Shown piece after piece: positions 41,198 through 53,376 of a stretch of DNA of 64,000 bases. The position numbers and the translations under genes were made by a program. Within the stretch, counting starts at the first letter, position 1. Each line of letters begins with the position of its first letter. Under the pieces are notes generated by a model. It searched no databases and had not been told where the DNA came from. It worked only from the letters and a program-made list of their open reading frames with translations. Source of the stretch: Isochrysis galbana. Taxonomy: Eukaryota; Haptophyta; Isochrysidales; Isochrysidaceae. The stretch spans positions 6,362,407 through 6,426,406 of the forward strand of contig CM030932.1 of assembly GCA_018136815.1 (NCBI GenBank). The letters run 5' to 3'.

Positions 41198-44100
41198 CTA
41201 TACATGGCCACGCTTCTTGATGGCCTCGGCTTGCCATTTCCATGTTGTGAGAATAGCTCTCACCCATTCTTGCTGCGTTTTCACAAGAGGTTTTACGGCC
41301 GCAGGCCGTCCCCCTATCAAAAGGCGCAACATTCCGTCCTCATGCGGTGCAGCACCGGAAGGATTCAGCTCCACGCTTATGGGCCGAAGATCCTTCCCAT
41401 CAATAAGGATAAGCCGTTGGTTGTACATGTTAGACCGGTTTTCAATCTGGGCCAGCAATGCACTCGAGTTGCTGTGCCGACCCCCAAGGCGCAGGACAGG
41501 GCCCGAGAGCACAATCTCCTCTCCAGGTTCAAGAAAGGCACTCCAATCGAGCAAGCTAATGGCGCTCGCAGCCGCATCGCCTATGACAGCAGACGGTTCC
41601 TTGAGCGAGGGGACCAAATGTGCAAGAGCATGTGGAAAACCGAGTTTACCAATGGCCCACGTCGCCGCGACGCGTACGGCCTCGTCGCTATCATTCAAGG
41701 CAGGTAGCATCAGGGCGAAGGCTGCGGCGGCTTCACGATCCCCAGAATAAGCGCTCGGGGAAGGTGCTCCGGCTACGCTGCCCGCACGAGCGGCAAGCGA
41801 TACCCAAAGAGAGGGTGGGGCCGTGGCTGCGCGCTCAACGGGGAAGCGTGCTCGAGGAGGCGTAACATCCGCAGTACCCGTGGCGCCGCGCGATGGGCTA
41901 GATGACGTGCTGCAACCATTGTGGCCAGTACTCCTAGCATTTGGCAATTTGCGAGCACCCGCCCAGAAAAGGTGGCCAAGCACTTCACATGCTGCCGCAC
42001 GAATGTCTTTTGCTCGTACACTGGCGCGTCCAAAGACTGCCGCGCGCTTGAAGGCCGCAAGGACTGCGGCTGGGTCGGACCAACGGGAGAGGGATGCCAC
42101 TATGGCCCTCTGGAAGCGGTGGGTGGCCTCGGTGCTCTTCTGAGAGGATACTCCACGGAGTAATAACTCGACCAGCGCGTTGAGAGATTCGGGCGATTCG
42201 AGTTGATGTAGCGTTGCGGCAGCCGCAGCCGCTACAGCCTCGTGCTCAACCACGGCAAGTCGGTTGTATGGGGTGGTCATAGCCTCACGATCGATTCTGC
42301 CATTCCCCCAAGCCGGGTCGGTATTTGCGAGCGCTGATGGGACAGTTTCTAGTTGCTTATGATGGTAAACTCCAAGCCGAGCCAGGACAGCGGGCAGTGC
42401 GCGCAGATCGCCCAGCTTTCCTGCTGCAAGTACGGCAGCGTACCGCACGCGCGGGGAACGGTCGGTGAGGGAGCTGATAATGAGTTCTAGAGAAGAAACA
42501 TCACGCACCTCACCAATGGAGTGCAACGCTTGCTCACGCACACCAGCGTCAACGTCGCGTGCAGCGACGCGCAGGCCAGCGCATGCAAGGGCACTGATGG
42601 AGTGATGACCTCTTGACACCGTCCCTCCCTCATTCACTGAGGTGTTCGGTGTGTTGCGATTGAGCCCAAGAATCTGCGCCGCCATCCTCCGATCCTCTGC
42701 ATGAGTGACGGTAAGCAAGTCAATAAGGAGGTCAAGGGTCTCAGGCCGGGTCGATGACGAGAGCGCCTCGAAGCTCGGGGGACCTGTCGAGTCCGGAAAT
42801 ACTGCCTCCCAATGCGCATCTCCCATTGCCGATAGCGCTAGAGCCGCCGCTCGACGCACTCGCCGTTCTGAGTCAGCAAGCAGAGGCATCAACGCTTCCA
42901 TGACTTCGCCTCGAACATCTGGACCGCCGCCAAAACTACGCCTGCCAAGTATGTTGCCGTAGCTGCCTGAAGCATATCGATCAGCTCGGATCCCGGCGTT
43001 CTGCAGCCGTGGCATTATCTTGGTATACTCTTGAGCAGCAGCTAAACGTACTAACCACTGCGGGTCTCGCAACGCAGGAAGCATAGCGTATGGTGCATCA
43101 AGCCCTGCGAGAGCAGCAACAGCAGCTGCTCGCACTGTGGCCGCCGGATCGTGCTCGAGGGCCATTGTGATGCATTCGGGTGGCGAGCCGTGCTTTCCGC
43201 TCCCTGTGCCTTGGTGGAGCCTTCCAATCGCAACCACTACCCCCGCACGAATATTTGGGGAAACGAATGCGTCGCCCGCTTCGAGCATTGAGTTGAGGAC
43301 AGGTAGCACATTCGTCTGCCCCAGGGCACTTCCACGGGTACTATCGACAAGTGTCATGAGGTGCCGCGAGAGGGCAGCCTCCTTATCGAAGATGGGGGAT
43401 GGTGAGGCATCTGTGTCGATAAAATGCCCATCGTCCGTTGGCGGCTCACGAGCAACGCCTCTGCTAGTCACCTTGCCACAGTCCTGCTCTGTCGCAGGCG
43501 AGGAACCTGCAGTACTTCTCGTGGGTTGGTGAATGGTGTCGAGGCCACCTTTACTAAACGGGTTTTCGGTGGATGCTGAGCGTCTGAGAGCGCCTGGGCG
43601 AAACATGAAAGTTCTGCCAACGCTGTCAGTAGGGGTCGCACGCCTCGTTGAAGCCGAGGACTGGACGCCCCCCTTAGAAGGCGTGGCGTCGGGTGAGCGC
43701 ATGGATGGTGAAGATATGCTGGAGAGTGATGACGACTCGAAATTCTGACCGGGACGCGCTTGGGCCCCTCGCGTGCTGTCAGAAGCCGGCCGCGTCGCCA
43801 TTAGCGAGTACACATTTTGATCGCGCGAGCTCCGCCCGGAGGCCACAGGCAATGGAGAAGGTAAGTGCTTTGCTGGGGTTGCCACTGACGGGGAGGCATG
43901 AGTGCTACATTTCGTAGGTGTCCAGGTATGCGTCAACGAGTCAGTGAGAGACGTCGAGTGCCCCGAAGAGTCCTTAGTGGCGCTGCAAGGACTCGGCAAG
44001 GATTTAGAAGTTGGAAGGACCGATGGACTGTCGATCCGCGCACGCTGTGCAACGCAACGTGCAGCCTCTGCATCCGCTGAGGTGCCATCGGATTCCATTG

Positions 44101-47100
44101 CTGCGAGAAAGGGGACCAACGCTGCGGACACGACAACTGCTGCAGGCCCACTCACATACAAATCGTTGTCGGCGGCCTTGCCTGCGGCTTCATGAGACCA
44201 TTCTCGCACGTCGCGCGTCGCCGACGAATTGCCGCTGCTCCTTAGGCCTGCCGTAGTACTACTACCTGATGTGTCGCCGACAAACTCGTAGAGTGCCGGC
44301 GGCACATCGCAAACGTCTAGGAGGGCACGTGCAAAAGCTATAGGATCTTGGAGCTGTGTGAGCTCCTCGGGTAGAGACTCAGCATGTGGCGTTGATCCAA
44401 GCCGCATTAGTGTGGAAAGGTGGATGCGAACCCGATCTTGTTCCATATCTCGAAGCTTTCGCATGAAGCGTAGCGCGGACAAGGAGCCCGCAGCGCGCAA
44501 CCGAGAACAAACGTGGCGTGGGTCGAAATGGCGTGGCCGTGCGTGCGCGTTAGGTTTCATGCATCGAATGTAATGAGTCTGGTGACGAGGGCCAAGAGAG
44601 AAGGCCGCACGGCCGGGGGAGGTGGGGAGGTGGGAGGTTGTGAGCTAGTGGCTCGTAAGCCGCGTCGCCGCACAGCTATTGGTTTATGTGAGGCCGAGCG
44701 GACAAGGCTGCAACGCCCACATGGCAAGTGCAGAGGAGAGTCCGGTCGCATGGCTCGCCTCCTACCTTGGTTGAGCTTAGCAAAGTGCAAAGTTCCGTTA
44801 GATTAGCGGAGAATCGCCCCCCGACGGATGAAAAGCCCCCGGTGGAAAGCGTTTGTGCTGTCGACTTCAGCCCAGGTAGCAAGGGGGGCGCATCGGCTGA
44901 TGAGGGCGAAAAGAGGTCGCGCACGAGAGGATTCGAGGATTTTGCGAGCCATTGCGAGCCTCCCACGAGCGTGTCGTTGTTGGACTGCAGGAACGAGCCA
45001 GCGGCGTATGCGACGTCGCCTGCAAAGTGGCGAATAACGAAACCCGAACTTGCGTCTAACTTGCAATTGCGCGACAGCTTTGGGACGATTAGGAAGTCGT
45101 CGACTTCATGCTTTTGGTTCACGGCGAGGCAAAAGGCTGACTCTGAGCCTGCAGGCGCACGGCACTGGTGATCCAACAGGTGAAGGACGCCCTTTGGGGG
45201 CGCATCGATCAGCGAGACGCAACGCACGTTGGCGACTCCCAATGCCGCTCCGTTGTCTTGCTCTCCCGCGGCAAAGCCATCCGTACCAAACCCACCGTCC
45301 TCGTTGAGCAAAATCCGCACTGTGTCGTCGCTCATCCCGAGGAAGACGTGGCAAAGGAAGAGCGCGTGTAGCCGCTCGTTGGCATAGTTGATGAGGAGCT
45401 GTTCCAGCGAATTGTGCTCGAGCGACTCGAAGCCAAATATGTCAAGCAGCCCAATGAAAGGCTCCGAGCGAGCACCGCTCTCCCCGGTCACACTCCCTGC
45501 TGACCGGTGAGGCAGCATTAGCGCGTTGAGAGCGCTCACCAATCTCGTAAAGAGGGCACTATAGAGAGTAGTGGACAGCGCATCTCGCGCGCGCGCTGCT
45601 GCCCCTCGACTCAGGGGCACCACAACGAGTTCTTCGCGGGAGGAGACTGCGCCCGCAGAGAGGATCCGCTCGGTCAGCCGCGATCGTAGCGTGCTCTCCC
45701 CCACACCGAGGAGCTCACTTGCCAAACGAAGCGCGGGCAGGTCACGCCCACCAACACGCGCCTCTGTATCATCATCAGCATCCACATCATCCTCCAGCCC
45801 TTCAAATGAAGGTCCCCGCGCATCACCCCCCACATTGGTACTTCCTACCTCAACAACACCATCGGTGGCTTCGCCGCGGAAGCGCACGTCACCTAAATGA
45901 AGTATGGCCGAGACTACACCCCAGACAAATGAGGGCTCCACAAGCTCGTCATACTTGCTGAGACGCGTCAGGGCATTGTCCACCTCGGCGAAGCGGGCTG
46001 CGAGCGCTGCCTCGTTTCGATCCCCAAACCCCTCTGTTGCTGGCGTGTCCACACTCACATTGGCGTTGGAATGGTTGCCGCTTCCCGAGCCAATATACGT
46101 GTGACGATCAGCTGGGCGCAGCTGGAGGGCAGCGAGGACGGGCTTGAGATGACAGCCAGTAGCGGCGGCGCAGAGTACATAAAAGGAGTGGAAGTTGTGG
46201 TCCAGTCCAGACCGCCTGACCACGCGCGTCTTCTCGAGAAGGTACCTACACGGTGACAAGAGAGCATTGGGGCAAGGTTGGCAATGCGTGTGCGGATTCA
46301 AGTGTTGTGACAGGGAGATGGCGAAAGACAAGCCATGGCGGCCATGCAGCATGGGTCTCGTGTCGGCCGGGATGAAGTCCTGGAATGCAACGCTTCCACG
46401 CGAAATGTAAACGGCTAGCGGCAGTGCAAAAGCATGTCGCCCAACTTACACAGAGAAACTCCCACACAACAGCTCGCCATCGACACCGATGTGCACGGCG
46501 AGGTACTTGCCGAATCGGGATGAATTATGGTTGAACGCGGTGCTGGCATTGCCGAAGGCTTCAAGAACCGAGTGGGAAATGCCGATCGCCAAGTCGATCC
46601 GTGCTCCCCCGCTGCCGCTGTCATATCCTGCAAGGCTTCCCTTGGCACCGAGGTGTCCAGTCCTGTCCGCACCCCGTGCCCGCCACCTCAAATAAGCCAA
46701 CAAGTGACGGTTGGATTCCGTCTTCCCGGCTCCCGACTCACCGCTCACAACGACCGAGTGGCTGCGCACAAGCGGCGCCCCAGGGACTCTACCTGTGGAT
46801 GGCACGAGCTCACGCCAGATTCGCTCCGCGACGCCAAACACATGGGGATCGGGGCCCTCCTTCGCATCCTGGGCCACATTCGAGGAGTCACGCCACAATG
46901 CCATGGTGTCCTCATCGTACCTGCACAGCGGGCGATACCAGGCGCGTTTCATGATTGTCTGGACTGGATGTCCTATGCGGCGGCAGTGTAGCTCGCCTCA
47001 CGCCTCGGTCATTCCAGACAGGCTATAAGGGCACACACTCGCCGCTTTAATGAGTAGCAAGAGCATGGCACACCGGCCAACTGGAGCGTATGGGTTCAGT

Positions 47101-48129
47101 GCGAGCAGTTCCAAGGAACCTGTGTAGGTGTAGATTCGGTCCGACCTGAATCGCGCCTACAGTGCCGACAGAAACGGATAGGAGGTCTCAGTCTATCCAC
47201 ATGTTGACTGCTGCGCAGCAACACGATGATGCAACATCCGACCAATATCCCAGAATCGCCCGTCTGCAGGGCCTCTGAACATCGCATGCACCTGGGCGCG
47301 GCGCGCTCACATGAGACACGCTGCGACCCAGGCGAGCCCCAGCCTAGTTGGCCGGGCGAAGACGTTCTGGGCAGGCTCGTCGGACGGCCAAGCCGGAAAA
47401 GCGACCGCCTTGCCTGGTCACCTGTATGGTTCCGAGGAGATTCGCTTCATTGAGATAGGACAGCCTGTCCAAATTGCTGACTTCCGGGCCGATGCCGCTA
47501 TCGCGCAGAGCGACTGAACGATGCGCGACGTCTGCCACCAGCGATGAACGCGGGTCATCCCCCTCTACGGAGCGGACTGTTACGGTGCGCTTTTCTCTCG
47601 CCATAGACACAACGACAGCGCGCAAAAACGGTGTCATGGACAAATCAGCACCTAGCCGGTTGGCAAGATCGTGGACGGCAGGTGGGTAGTCTGCGACACC
47701 CACTAGGGTTGCTGTCGCCGACGTCCGACGCGAGATCCCGCCACGGCGTGGCTCTGTACCGCTCGGCGCAATCGAGAGGTCGACCCAGACCGCTCCTCCC
47801 TCCTGCAGCGCCTCGAGTTCTTCCACGCCCTGCTTCTGGGCTCGTTTGCGCCAGAGGACACCGGCCGACGGGTCGACCCCCATGCTAGCCATCTGCTCCA
47901 ACCCTGCGCGCGCAGCAAGCTGCGAGTAGTGGGGCTTGCAGTAGAGCCGTCCGGTCGGCCCGTCCTGGCAGTAGGTGGAGCGGTGTAGCTGCCGCTTGCA
48001 CGAGGTGCAGCGGAAGCAGTGGAGGTGGAACAGGGTGCCCGCGCTCGTGAGGATTCTCTCCGCAGGGTAGACGCGGCCGGAGCAGAGAGCACATGGCTCT
48101 GAGCCTCCGCCAAGCAGGGGCGGTGGCAT
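41198..48129 (-). CDS. LIM-myosin-HEAT-PH-like fusion protein
   Basis: Five minus-strand exons join in consistent phase: 48129-47422, 47156-47074, 46920-46450, 46245-44766, 44578-41198. They total 6123 nt, or 2040 residues. Residues 13-67 are a LIM domain (C-x2-C-x18-H-x2-C-x2-C-x2-C-x19-C-x2-H). From about 215 the myosin motor begins (LDRLSYLNEANLLGTIQ, then across the intron ARFRSDRIYTYTG and LNPY). The P-loop GESGAGKTES is at 324-333, switch I NHNSSRFGKY at 394-403, switch II DIFGFE at 689-694, and THYIRCMKPN at 915-924. The converter is degenerate, and no IQ motif follows. After a Ser-rich linker, about 1320-1910 hold HEAT/PBS-lyase-like repeats (VRYAAVLAAGKLGD, VRVAATWAIGKLG). The last 110 residues look PH-like. 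This is probably an actin motor with a protein-scaffold tail; the role is inferred. Confidence 0.82.
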
Positions 48130-48460
48130 GGAGCGGCGGCAGGAGGCCCTCGAGAGGAAGGGAAGGGGAGGAGGGGGAGGAGGGGGGTTGCGTGTGGGTG
48201 TGGGTGTGGGTGCGGGTCGGGGGGGGGGGGGGGGTGATGGGAGGGGGACGGAGGGCGGAGGCGGAGGCGGGGGAGACGGCGGCGGCGGAAAGAGAGGGAG
48301 AAGTGTTCAGAGGGGAAGTGAAGGGAGAGGGGAAAGGAAGGGAGAGAGGGAGGGAGGAGAGAGAATAGGGGGGAGGGGGAGGGGCGGACAAGAAAGATAT
48401 AGAGAGAGACCAGAAGAAGGAGGAGACTCAGAGAGAGGAGGTGGCAGTCGGAGGCCATAG
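48130..48460 (-). promoter_or_regulatory. CT-rich leader of LIM-myosin gene
   Basis: The plus strand is GA/G-rich for more than 300 bases, so the coding strand is pyrimidine-rich right up to the ATG at 48129, as at other gene starts here. Confidence 0.45.
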
Positions 48461-49296
48461 TATTTGTTGGTTCTGTCGTGTGAGATGATTGGCCTCTCGC
48501 CTCGTCTGATCCTCTACTTAGTCGGGCTCATTCTCCTCTCTATTGGGGGTGTGCCTTCCTCGCGCTTCTCCCTCTCTTCTCCTCGCGGTCGCTCTCTCTC
48601 TCTCGTCGCCGCGCGCACAGAGAAGAGCAGAGAGAAGGGAGGGACCGAGCATGATAGAATCAAAGAAGGCAGAGAGAGAAAGGGGGGCCGACGACTTTGA
48701 GGAAATGTTGCTACTCCGTCCGCGCGGCGTGTGGCCGAGAGAGAGAGGCGCGGAAAGTCCGCGAGGCGGACGATGGTCCGCTTGGTGTGCACGAATACTA
48801 TTGTAGTACATAGCTCTCTCTACACGAAATAGAAACAAATGTAGGCGAATATATGGGCCCCTTGCTTGGGGCCACACATACAAACATTCTGAAGGTTCAC
48901 GCCACCGCCTATACATGGGACACGGCGACACGGCACGAAATACCAGTCTATCACCAACAATCTTCCATCTTCCATCCTCAATTCATTCTAAAGGATAGAG
49001 GATAGGTTGGCAGCGAGCAGCGAGCAGAAATTCGACGAAATCCGTCTCCAGTGGCCCATTTTCTTACATGCGAGTCGGCGTCGCTGCAGGGGGATGAGAC
49101 TCTCAGGGTGGTCAGGCGGGGCTGTGCGCGTCGCTCATGAGCTCATTGGGGCGGCCTAAGGATTCAACAGCCAGTCACCAGTCAGATGGGATGGCAGGGC
49201 AAAACGCTTGCTGTTGCTGAGCGCGCGATGCAAAAGCAAAAGACAAAAGAGCTGGCTCACCTAAACCTAAACCTAAACCCGTCCTTACCAGGTGTC
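48461..49296. other. No gene seen
   Basis: Mixed CT- and GA-rich sequence from 48500 to 48760, then unique sequence. A telomere-like CCTAAA triplet (three units near 49260-49278) is too short to mean much. Confidence 0.4.
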
Positions 49297-49506
49297 GTTC
49301 CGTCAATCATGGGACATCAATCGAATGGAGCCATCAAATGTCCATGGTTATTCATACAACAATATTCACACATGACGACCCATTACCCATTCTCCATTCT
49401 GAATCCATTCTCGATGTTCAACACCTACGGCGCGCGCTTTCAGGGGTTGGGCTAATTTTGGCATTCAGTCCCTGAGTGCAATAAAGGCTCACAATTACGC
49501 CAGGTG

Positions 49507-49575
49507 CACGCCGTGCGTGCCGATGTGCATCGGGTCCCCCGCGGGGACGCCGTGCGTGCGCATGTCGACTGGTTT
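49507..49575. repeat. Paired small palindromes between CGCCGTGCGTGC repeats
   Basis: CCGATGTGCATCGG and GTCCCCCGCGGGGAC, both palindromes, lie back to back between two CGCCGTGCGTGC direct repeats. A diverged inverted version lies at about 35375-35440. Confidence 0.6.
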
Positions 49576-49630
49576 CTCTGCGGTTCCCTACCTACAATTA
49601 CGTAAACATGCAATATAAGAGAGATCTCTC

Positions 49631-50080
49631 ATGGGGGGCATGAGCGGTGCCATCCTGGCGATGCTGCTCGTCACAGCCTCCGGTATGGGCCGTGGATGTG
49701 GAGACTTCCGCGTGGATCTGGCCAAGGAACGCTACCCGTCGATGTGGGCACTCATCGAGCCATACATGGGCCGTTGGTGCAAGGCAAAACTCATGCTCGT
49801 CGGCGACTACTCTGACGAGTACGAGAAGATCCCCAAGACCAAATACATTGGAGACGAGGCGGCCGTCGCGTACCTCTGCATGGAATACATCACGGCGGTC
49901 GCGTACGGTGAAACGAGTCCCATGGTGCAAGTGCGCCGAGCAGCGGGCAAACTCTGGATGGAGGACCAGAAGGCCATCCTCTCACGCATCACGGACCTCG
50001 TCACCCAGGATCAGTCAAGCGACCTGGTCGCCTGCCAGGACGAGGACAATGAGAAAAAGACGAAGAAGATGAAGATTTAG
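49631..50080 (+). CDS. Hypothetical protein within a repeat
   Basis: A 149-residue frame from an ATG at 49631. It is slightly hydrophobic at the N-terminus (GAILAMLLVTASG), with a mixed charged body and a Lys/Asp/Glu tail ending KKTKKMKI. Codon use is like the host's. I do not recognise a domain. Its location between repeat ends suggests element-borne or captured sequence. A conserved pre-ATG block, ATGCAATATAAGAGA, also occurs at about 62438. Confidence 0.4.
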   Translation: MGGMSGAILAMLLVTASGMGRGCGDFRVDLAKERYPSMWALIEPYMGRWCKAKLMLVGDYSDEYEKIPKTKYIGDEAAVAYLCMEYITAVAYGETSPMVQVRRAAGKLWMEDQKAILSRITDLVTQDQSSDLVACQDEDNEKKTKKMKI

Positions 50081-50298
50081 CCGCAGGTGTTAGGCGTGTT
50101 CCGAAAAGTGGGGTGGAGTACCGTGGGGAAAAAGTTGCTATGCGCACGCGCCTCCAACTCCATACTAACATAACATTCTAAGCGAAAACAAAACTATCAC
50201 TTGGCCCTCTTTTGACGGAACGCGACTTCCAGACGTGCAGGCAATCAAATGGCGACGGCCGCCATCCGCCATCGCCACGGCTACAAGAAGTTCTGATC

Positions 50299-51160
50299 AA
50301 CTATCAGTAAAACTGATAGGGTCATGGGGGCCCCGTGCCCCCCCCCCTCCATCGCAGACACCCCCTGGGTGGGCCTGCACACTCAACCTCAGCCCCTGCC
50401 TGCTGGCAGGGGCTGAGCTGACATCACACTGGCACAGACCCTCGCCGAGCGCGCATCGCGCGCCGCACGCATTCGCCTGCACTGGCCCCTGCTCGTACTG
50501 ACCCCCCACTCCACCACTGAGCCACAGACCACCTGAGCCGCCAGGAGGGCACCCAGGACCAGCGAGGCCAGCGAGGGAGAGGTAGGAGAGGCCAGGGGCC
50601 CAGCCCCAGCCTCCACTGCCCCCTGAGCTGGCCCAGCTGGCCCTCTGGGGGGGCCCGAGGGTCCCCTCAGAGGGGTGCCATGGCGCGCGCAGGCATCGCA
50701 CGCCCGTAGGAGAACGAAGAGAACCGCGAGAAAAGAACGACAAAAAAAACGACGCGATCTGACCCAAGAAAAGGTAAGACTCACGCCTGTTTACGGTATG
50801 TTTACAAGCCGACACCCCGAGCGACACACGAATGCCGCGAAGACGCGGAGATACTTGAAAAAGACGCGAGGAGAGGGGGCCGAGACCTCCCAGGGGCACG
50901 AAGTGTCACATGCAACAGGCGTTTACGTTTGTTTTGCCACAGGAACACCACACCAGCAGGTCTGCCCCAGCCCACCCCCTGCACTTGGCCCGTTGTAGTG
51001 CACGCGGCCCCCCCCCCGATACCAAAGACAAAGGAATGAAGGGGGTGGTGTAAGGGAGTGAGTAAACTGGGGTATAGGCGATGTCGTGAGTGAGTACCGT
51101 GAGTACGTGGACTGTATAGCTAGCGTGAGTAGCCCGAATCTTCAGAAGTTTTATTATTAT
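50299..51160 (+). mobile_element. Type-B SINE-like element (complete)
   Basis: Starts with the hairpin CTATCAG-TAAAA-CTGATAG (50301-50319), has a GC-rich body resembling type A (CTGAGCTGGCC at 50620) and the GGTAAGA...GTTTACGG segment near 50774. It ends GAATCTTCAGAAG plus an ATT-rich tail. An imperfect duplication, ACAAGAAGTTCTGATC (50283-50298) and ACAAGAACGACCTGATC (51161-51177), flanks it. There is no supported coding frame. Confidence 0.8.
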
Positions 51161-51177
51161 ACAAGAACGACCTGATC

Positions 51178-51694
51178 TTTCACGTAAACATGAAAATAAA
51201 ATTTCTCGTGAGAGCTCGCCTCCCCCCTCCCACTTCTCACTGTGTCTAGAGATGGCCTACGCGGGCGCGCCGGCAGCTAGCGCGGAACGCGGTTGCGTGG
51301 AGCTTTCCTCGGTACGCCACGACTTGGACAGCGGTTAGGGTATTCCTCCCGCCGGCGTGTTGTGGTCGGTGCACCAAATGGAGGCAAACTGCCCCCGTTG
51401 TTCGCTCAGATCCATCATACACTCCAATGCTCACACCACAGCCTTACAGCCAACCACGCCCCCTCTATAAGGGTGCTATCGTTGCGTGTGTTTCGAGTGC
51501 TGGCCATTTCGACACGTCCCGACACCGTCACGTGCAAGCCCCACGTCATCGTTCTACTCAATCTGCGATAATTGTGGATGTGCATTGCTGATGCTATGGT
51601 GTCCCATTTCTGTGTGCGTGAAGGCGGCGTTCAGTGGTGCACGCTGGAATGCAGCTATCCAGCTCACGACATGGAATCAATCTTTCATGCAACT
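51178..51694. other. No gene seen
   Basis: The 3' flank of PRIM2; unique sequence with only short frames. Confidence 0.45.
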
Positions 51695-53376
51695 CTATGA
51701 GCCGACATCTGTAGCTGATGGCTGTGAGGGAGCTGATTGCTGCGAGCTCGAAGCTAAGGATTGCTTCCCGTCTTCCTCCCTCTGTTCCTGCGCCATATGA
51801 TATTTGACCGACTCCTCAAAATACCTATTCGGGTGGTCGATGCCACCGAGCTCCGTTTCGATCAATGTCGTGCCCTTGTGCTTGGCCTCGAAAAACTTCC
51901 CACATGCCACCTGATAGTGCTGTCCGCGCACTTTCTCCAGAATGTAGGCGGCGTCGGCGCCGTTGACCTGCATCTGCTGCAGAGTCGCGCGCATTTGGCC
52001 CTCGTCATAGTTCCTGAATGGGCAGCCGTGGTGCTCACCCGCAGCAGCATTGGCACCTGGAGCGGAAATGATTTTGTTGCACGAAAACGAGGACCAATCC
52101 TGTCTCTTTCCTTCCAGGCCGTAGTTGTACCGGATCCCGTAAGCGTAGTCCTTCATGAACTTGTCGCCGGGCATCTTCTTCCCGAACTCCGATTTGAAGA
52201 AGGCCATCGATTCGTCGACAGTGAGCCCAATCGTCTTCAGGAAGAGGCCGAATTGCTGCCGGGCGGTGTGCTTTAGGTGGTGCGTCTCAAGCAGCTTGGA
52301 GTACATGTTGTGCATGCATAGTGGGAAAGAGCGACGGGCGGCGGCTGGTAAGTCGGCGAGTGTGATCTTCGCTCCGCCATTCTTCGGACGTGAAAAATCT
52401 TCTCCCACGTATTGCGTGGACAGTCCCTCGAGAAACCCAAACAGGCGGGCCGCCTCCTCTTCGCGTAGAGCTGGCCAACTCCGTGATGCTGTTGCAAGCT
52501 CGCGCGACCACTTTGCGCGAACGGCGGTCGCGACTATCGACACCAAGTCGGACTCAGGAACATACGCGAAGCCACAACGCAGAAATACCTTTCTCTGGCG
52601 AACAAGGTCGATGACTTCCTCAAATGGGACTTTGTAGTGCTCAGGATTATCAATTTGCCCAGCATCCAAATCCCGGCGCGAGGTGAGATTTTGGTACAAA
52701 TGCTCCTTGATTTCATCGTACTCATCGCGCGAGATAGCCTCGTATTTGAGGCCATGAGATCGGAGCCACTCGCCCCGATCATCCGGCGGGTTGTTCACGA
52801 ATCTCCATTTGAAGAGCTCCAGCTCATTAGTTAGGAACCAACGGCGCAGATCCTCAGAGCGACAGTAGGCTAACCGCAAAATGAAGTGCGAGAAGAAGTC
52901 TTTCACCAAGCCTGTTGAGCTGATCGGCATGAATTCGTCGCGCGCCTGCGGTCATTGCGACAATTAGTGAGAATGTGCCTCGAGTTCCCATCGCCCCCGG
53001 AAGTTTCGTGCGACTGGCCGCCTTGTGCAAGACCCCCAAAAGTGCCACGTCACGCTTGTGCGCTTTCCTTTCGGATTCTTTTCTCCAGGTCCTCCCCCTT
53101 AAGACCCTTGGCGCGCGCGAGCTCGATGGTGCTCAGAACTGCAAAGGGGGCAGAGTGTGAATGCTACCGTGCGACTCACGTGCACGGGGCTCAGCGGCGC
53201 TCTGGCCGGCGCACGCCGGTGTGTGTGCAGTGCGACATACGTCGGAGTCTGTCAAATGCGAACTCCTCGAACTCTGAGACTGAGATCGGCTCGGTGGGCG
53301 GGACCTCGTACATGGAGAGGGCGGATACGCGGCCTGTAGTGGGCTTCTCGCTCGAGATGCGCCTGTGGATGTTCAT
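51695..53376 (-). CDS. DNA primase large subunit (PRIM2)
   Basis: Three or more exons on the minus strand. Exon 1 starts at the ATG at 53376 and contains LSMYEVPPTEPISVSEFEEFAFDRLR. A second piece, after TTTGCAG near 53138, gives STIELARAKGLKGEDLEKRI. The main exon, after GACCGCAG at about 52945, gives FFSHFILRLAYCRSEDLRRW and the whole C-terminal domain. The donor between the second and main pieces is not resolved. Four cysteines in FPLCMHN, SFSCNK, HGCPF and VACGKF match the 4Fe-4S ligands of the family, and YGIRYNYG, a family hallmark, is present. PRIM2 partners PRIM1 in the Pol alpha-primase complex and helps hand the RNA primer over. The tail after about 375 is Gln/Ser-rich. Confidence 0.9.

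Larger units (their letters stand above)
49297..50224. mobile_element. Possible DNA element bounded by CGTTCCGTCAA
   Basis: The left end GTCGTTCCGTCAA and the right end, read inward, GCGTTCCGTCAAAAG form inverted termini. The first 150 bp repeat at 20225, and TGTTCCGAAAAGTGGGGTGG recurs near the right end and at about 20429. The element encloses one open frame (49631-50080). I see no clean target duplication, so the boundaries are tentative. Confidence 0.4.

Noticed and set aside
44676-46952. Two separate genes: a truncated myosin and a stand-alone HEAT protein
   Set aside because: The HEAT frame begins inside a myosin signature (THYIRCMKPN), and an in-phase GT-AG intron joins it to the motor. 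One gene explains both.
49260-49280. Telomere-like CCTAAA repeats
   Set aside because: Only about three units occur inside unique sequence, which is too short for a telomere or an interstitial array.
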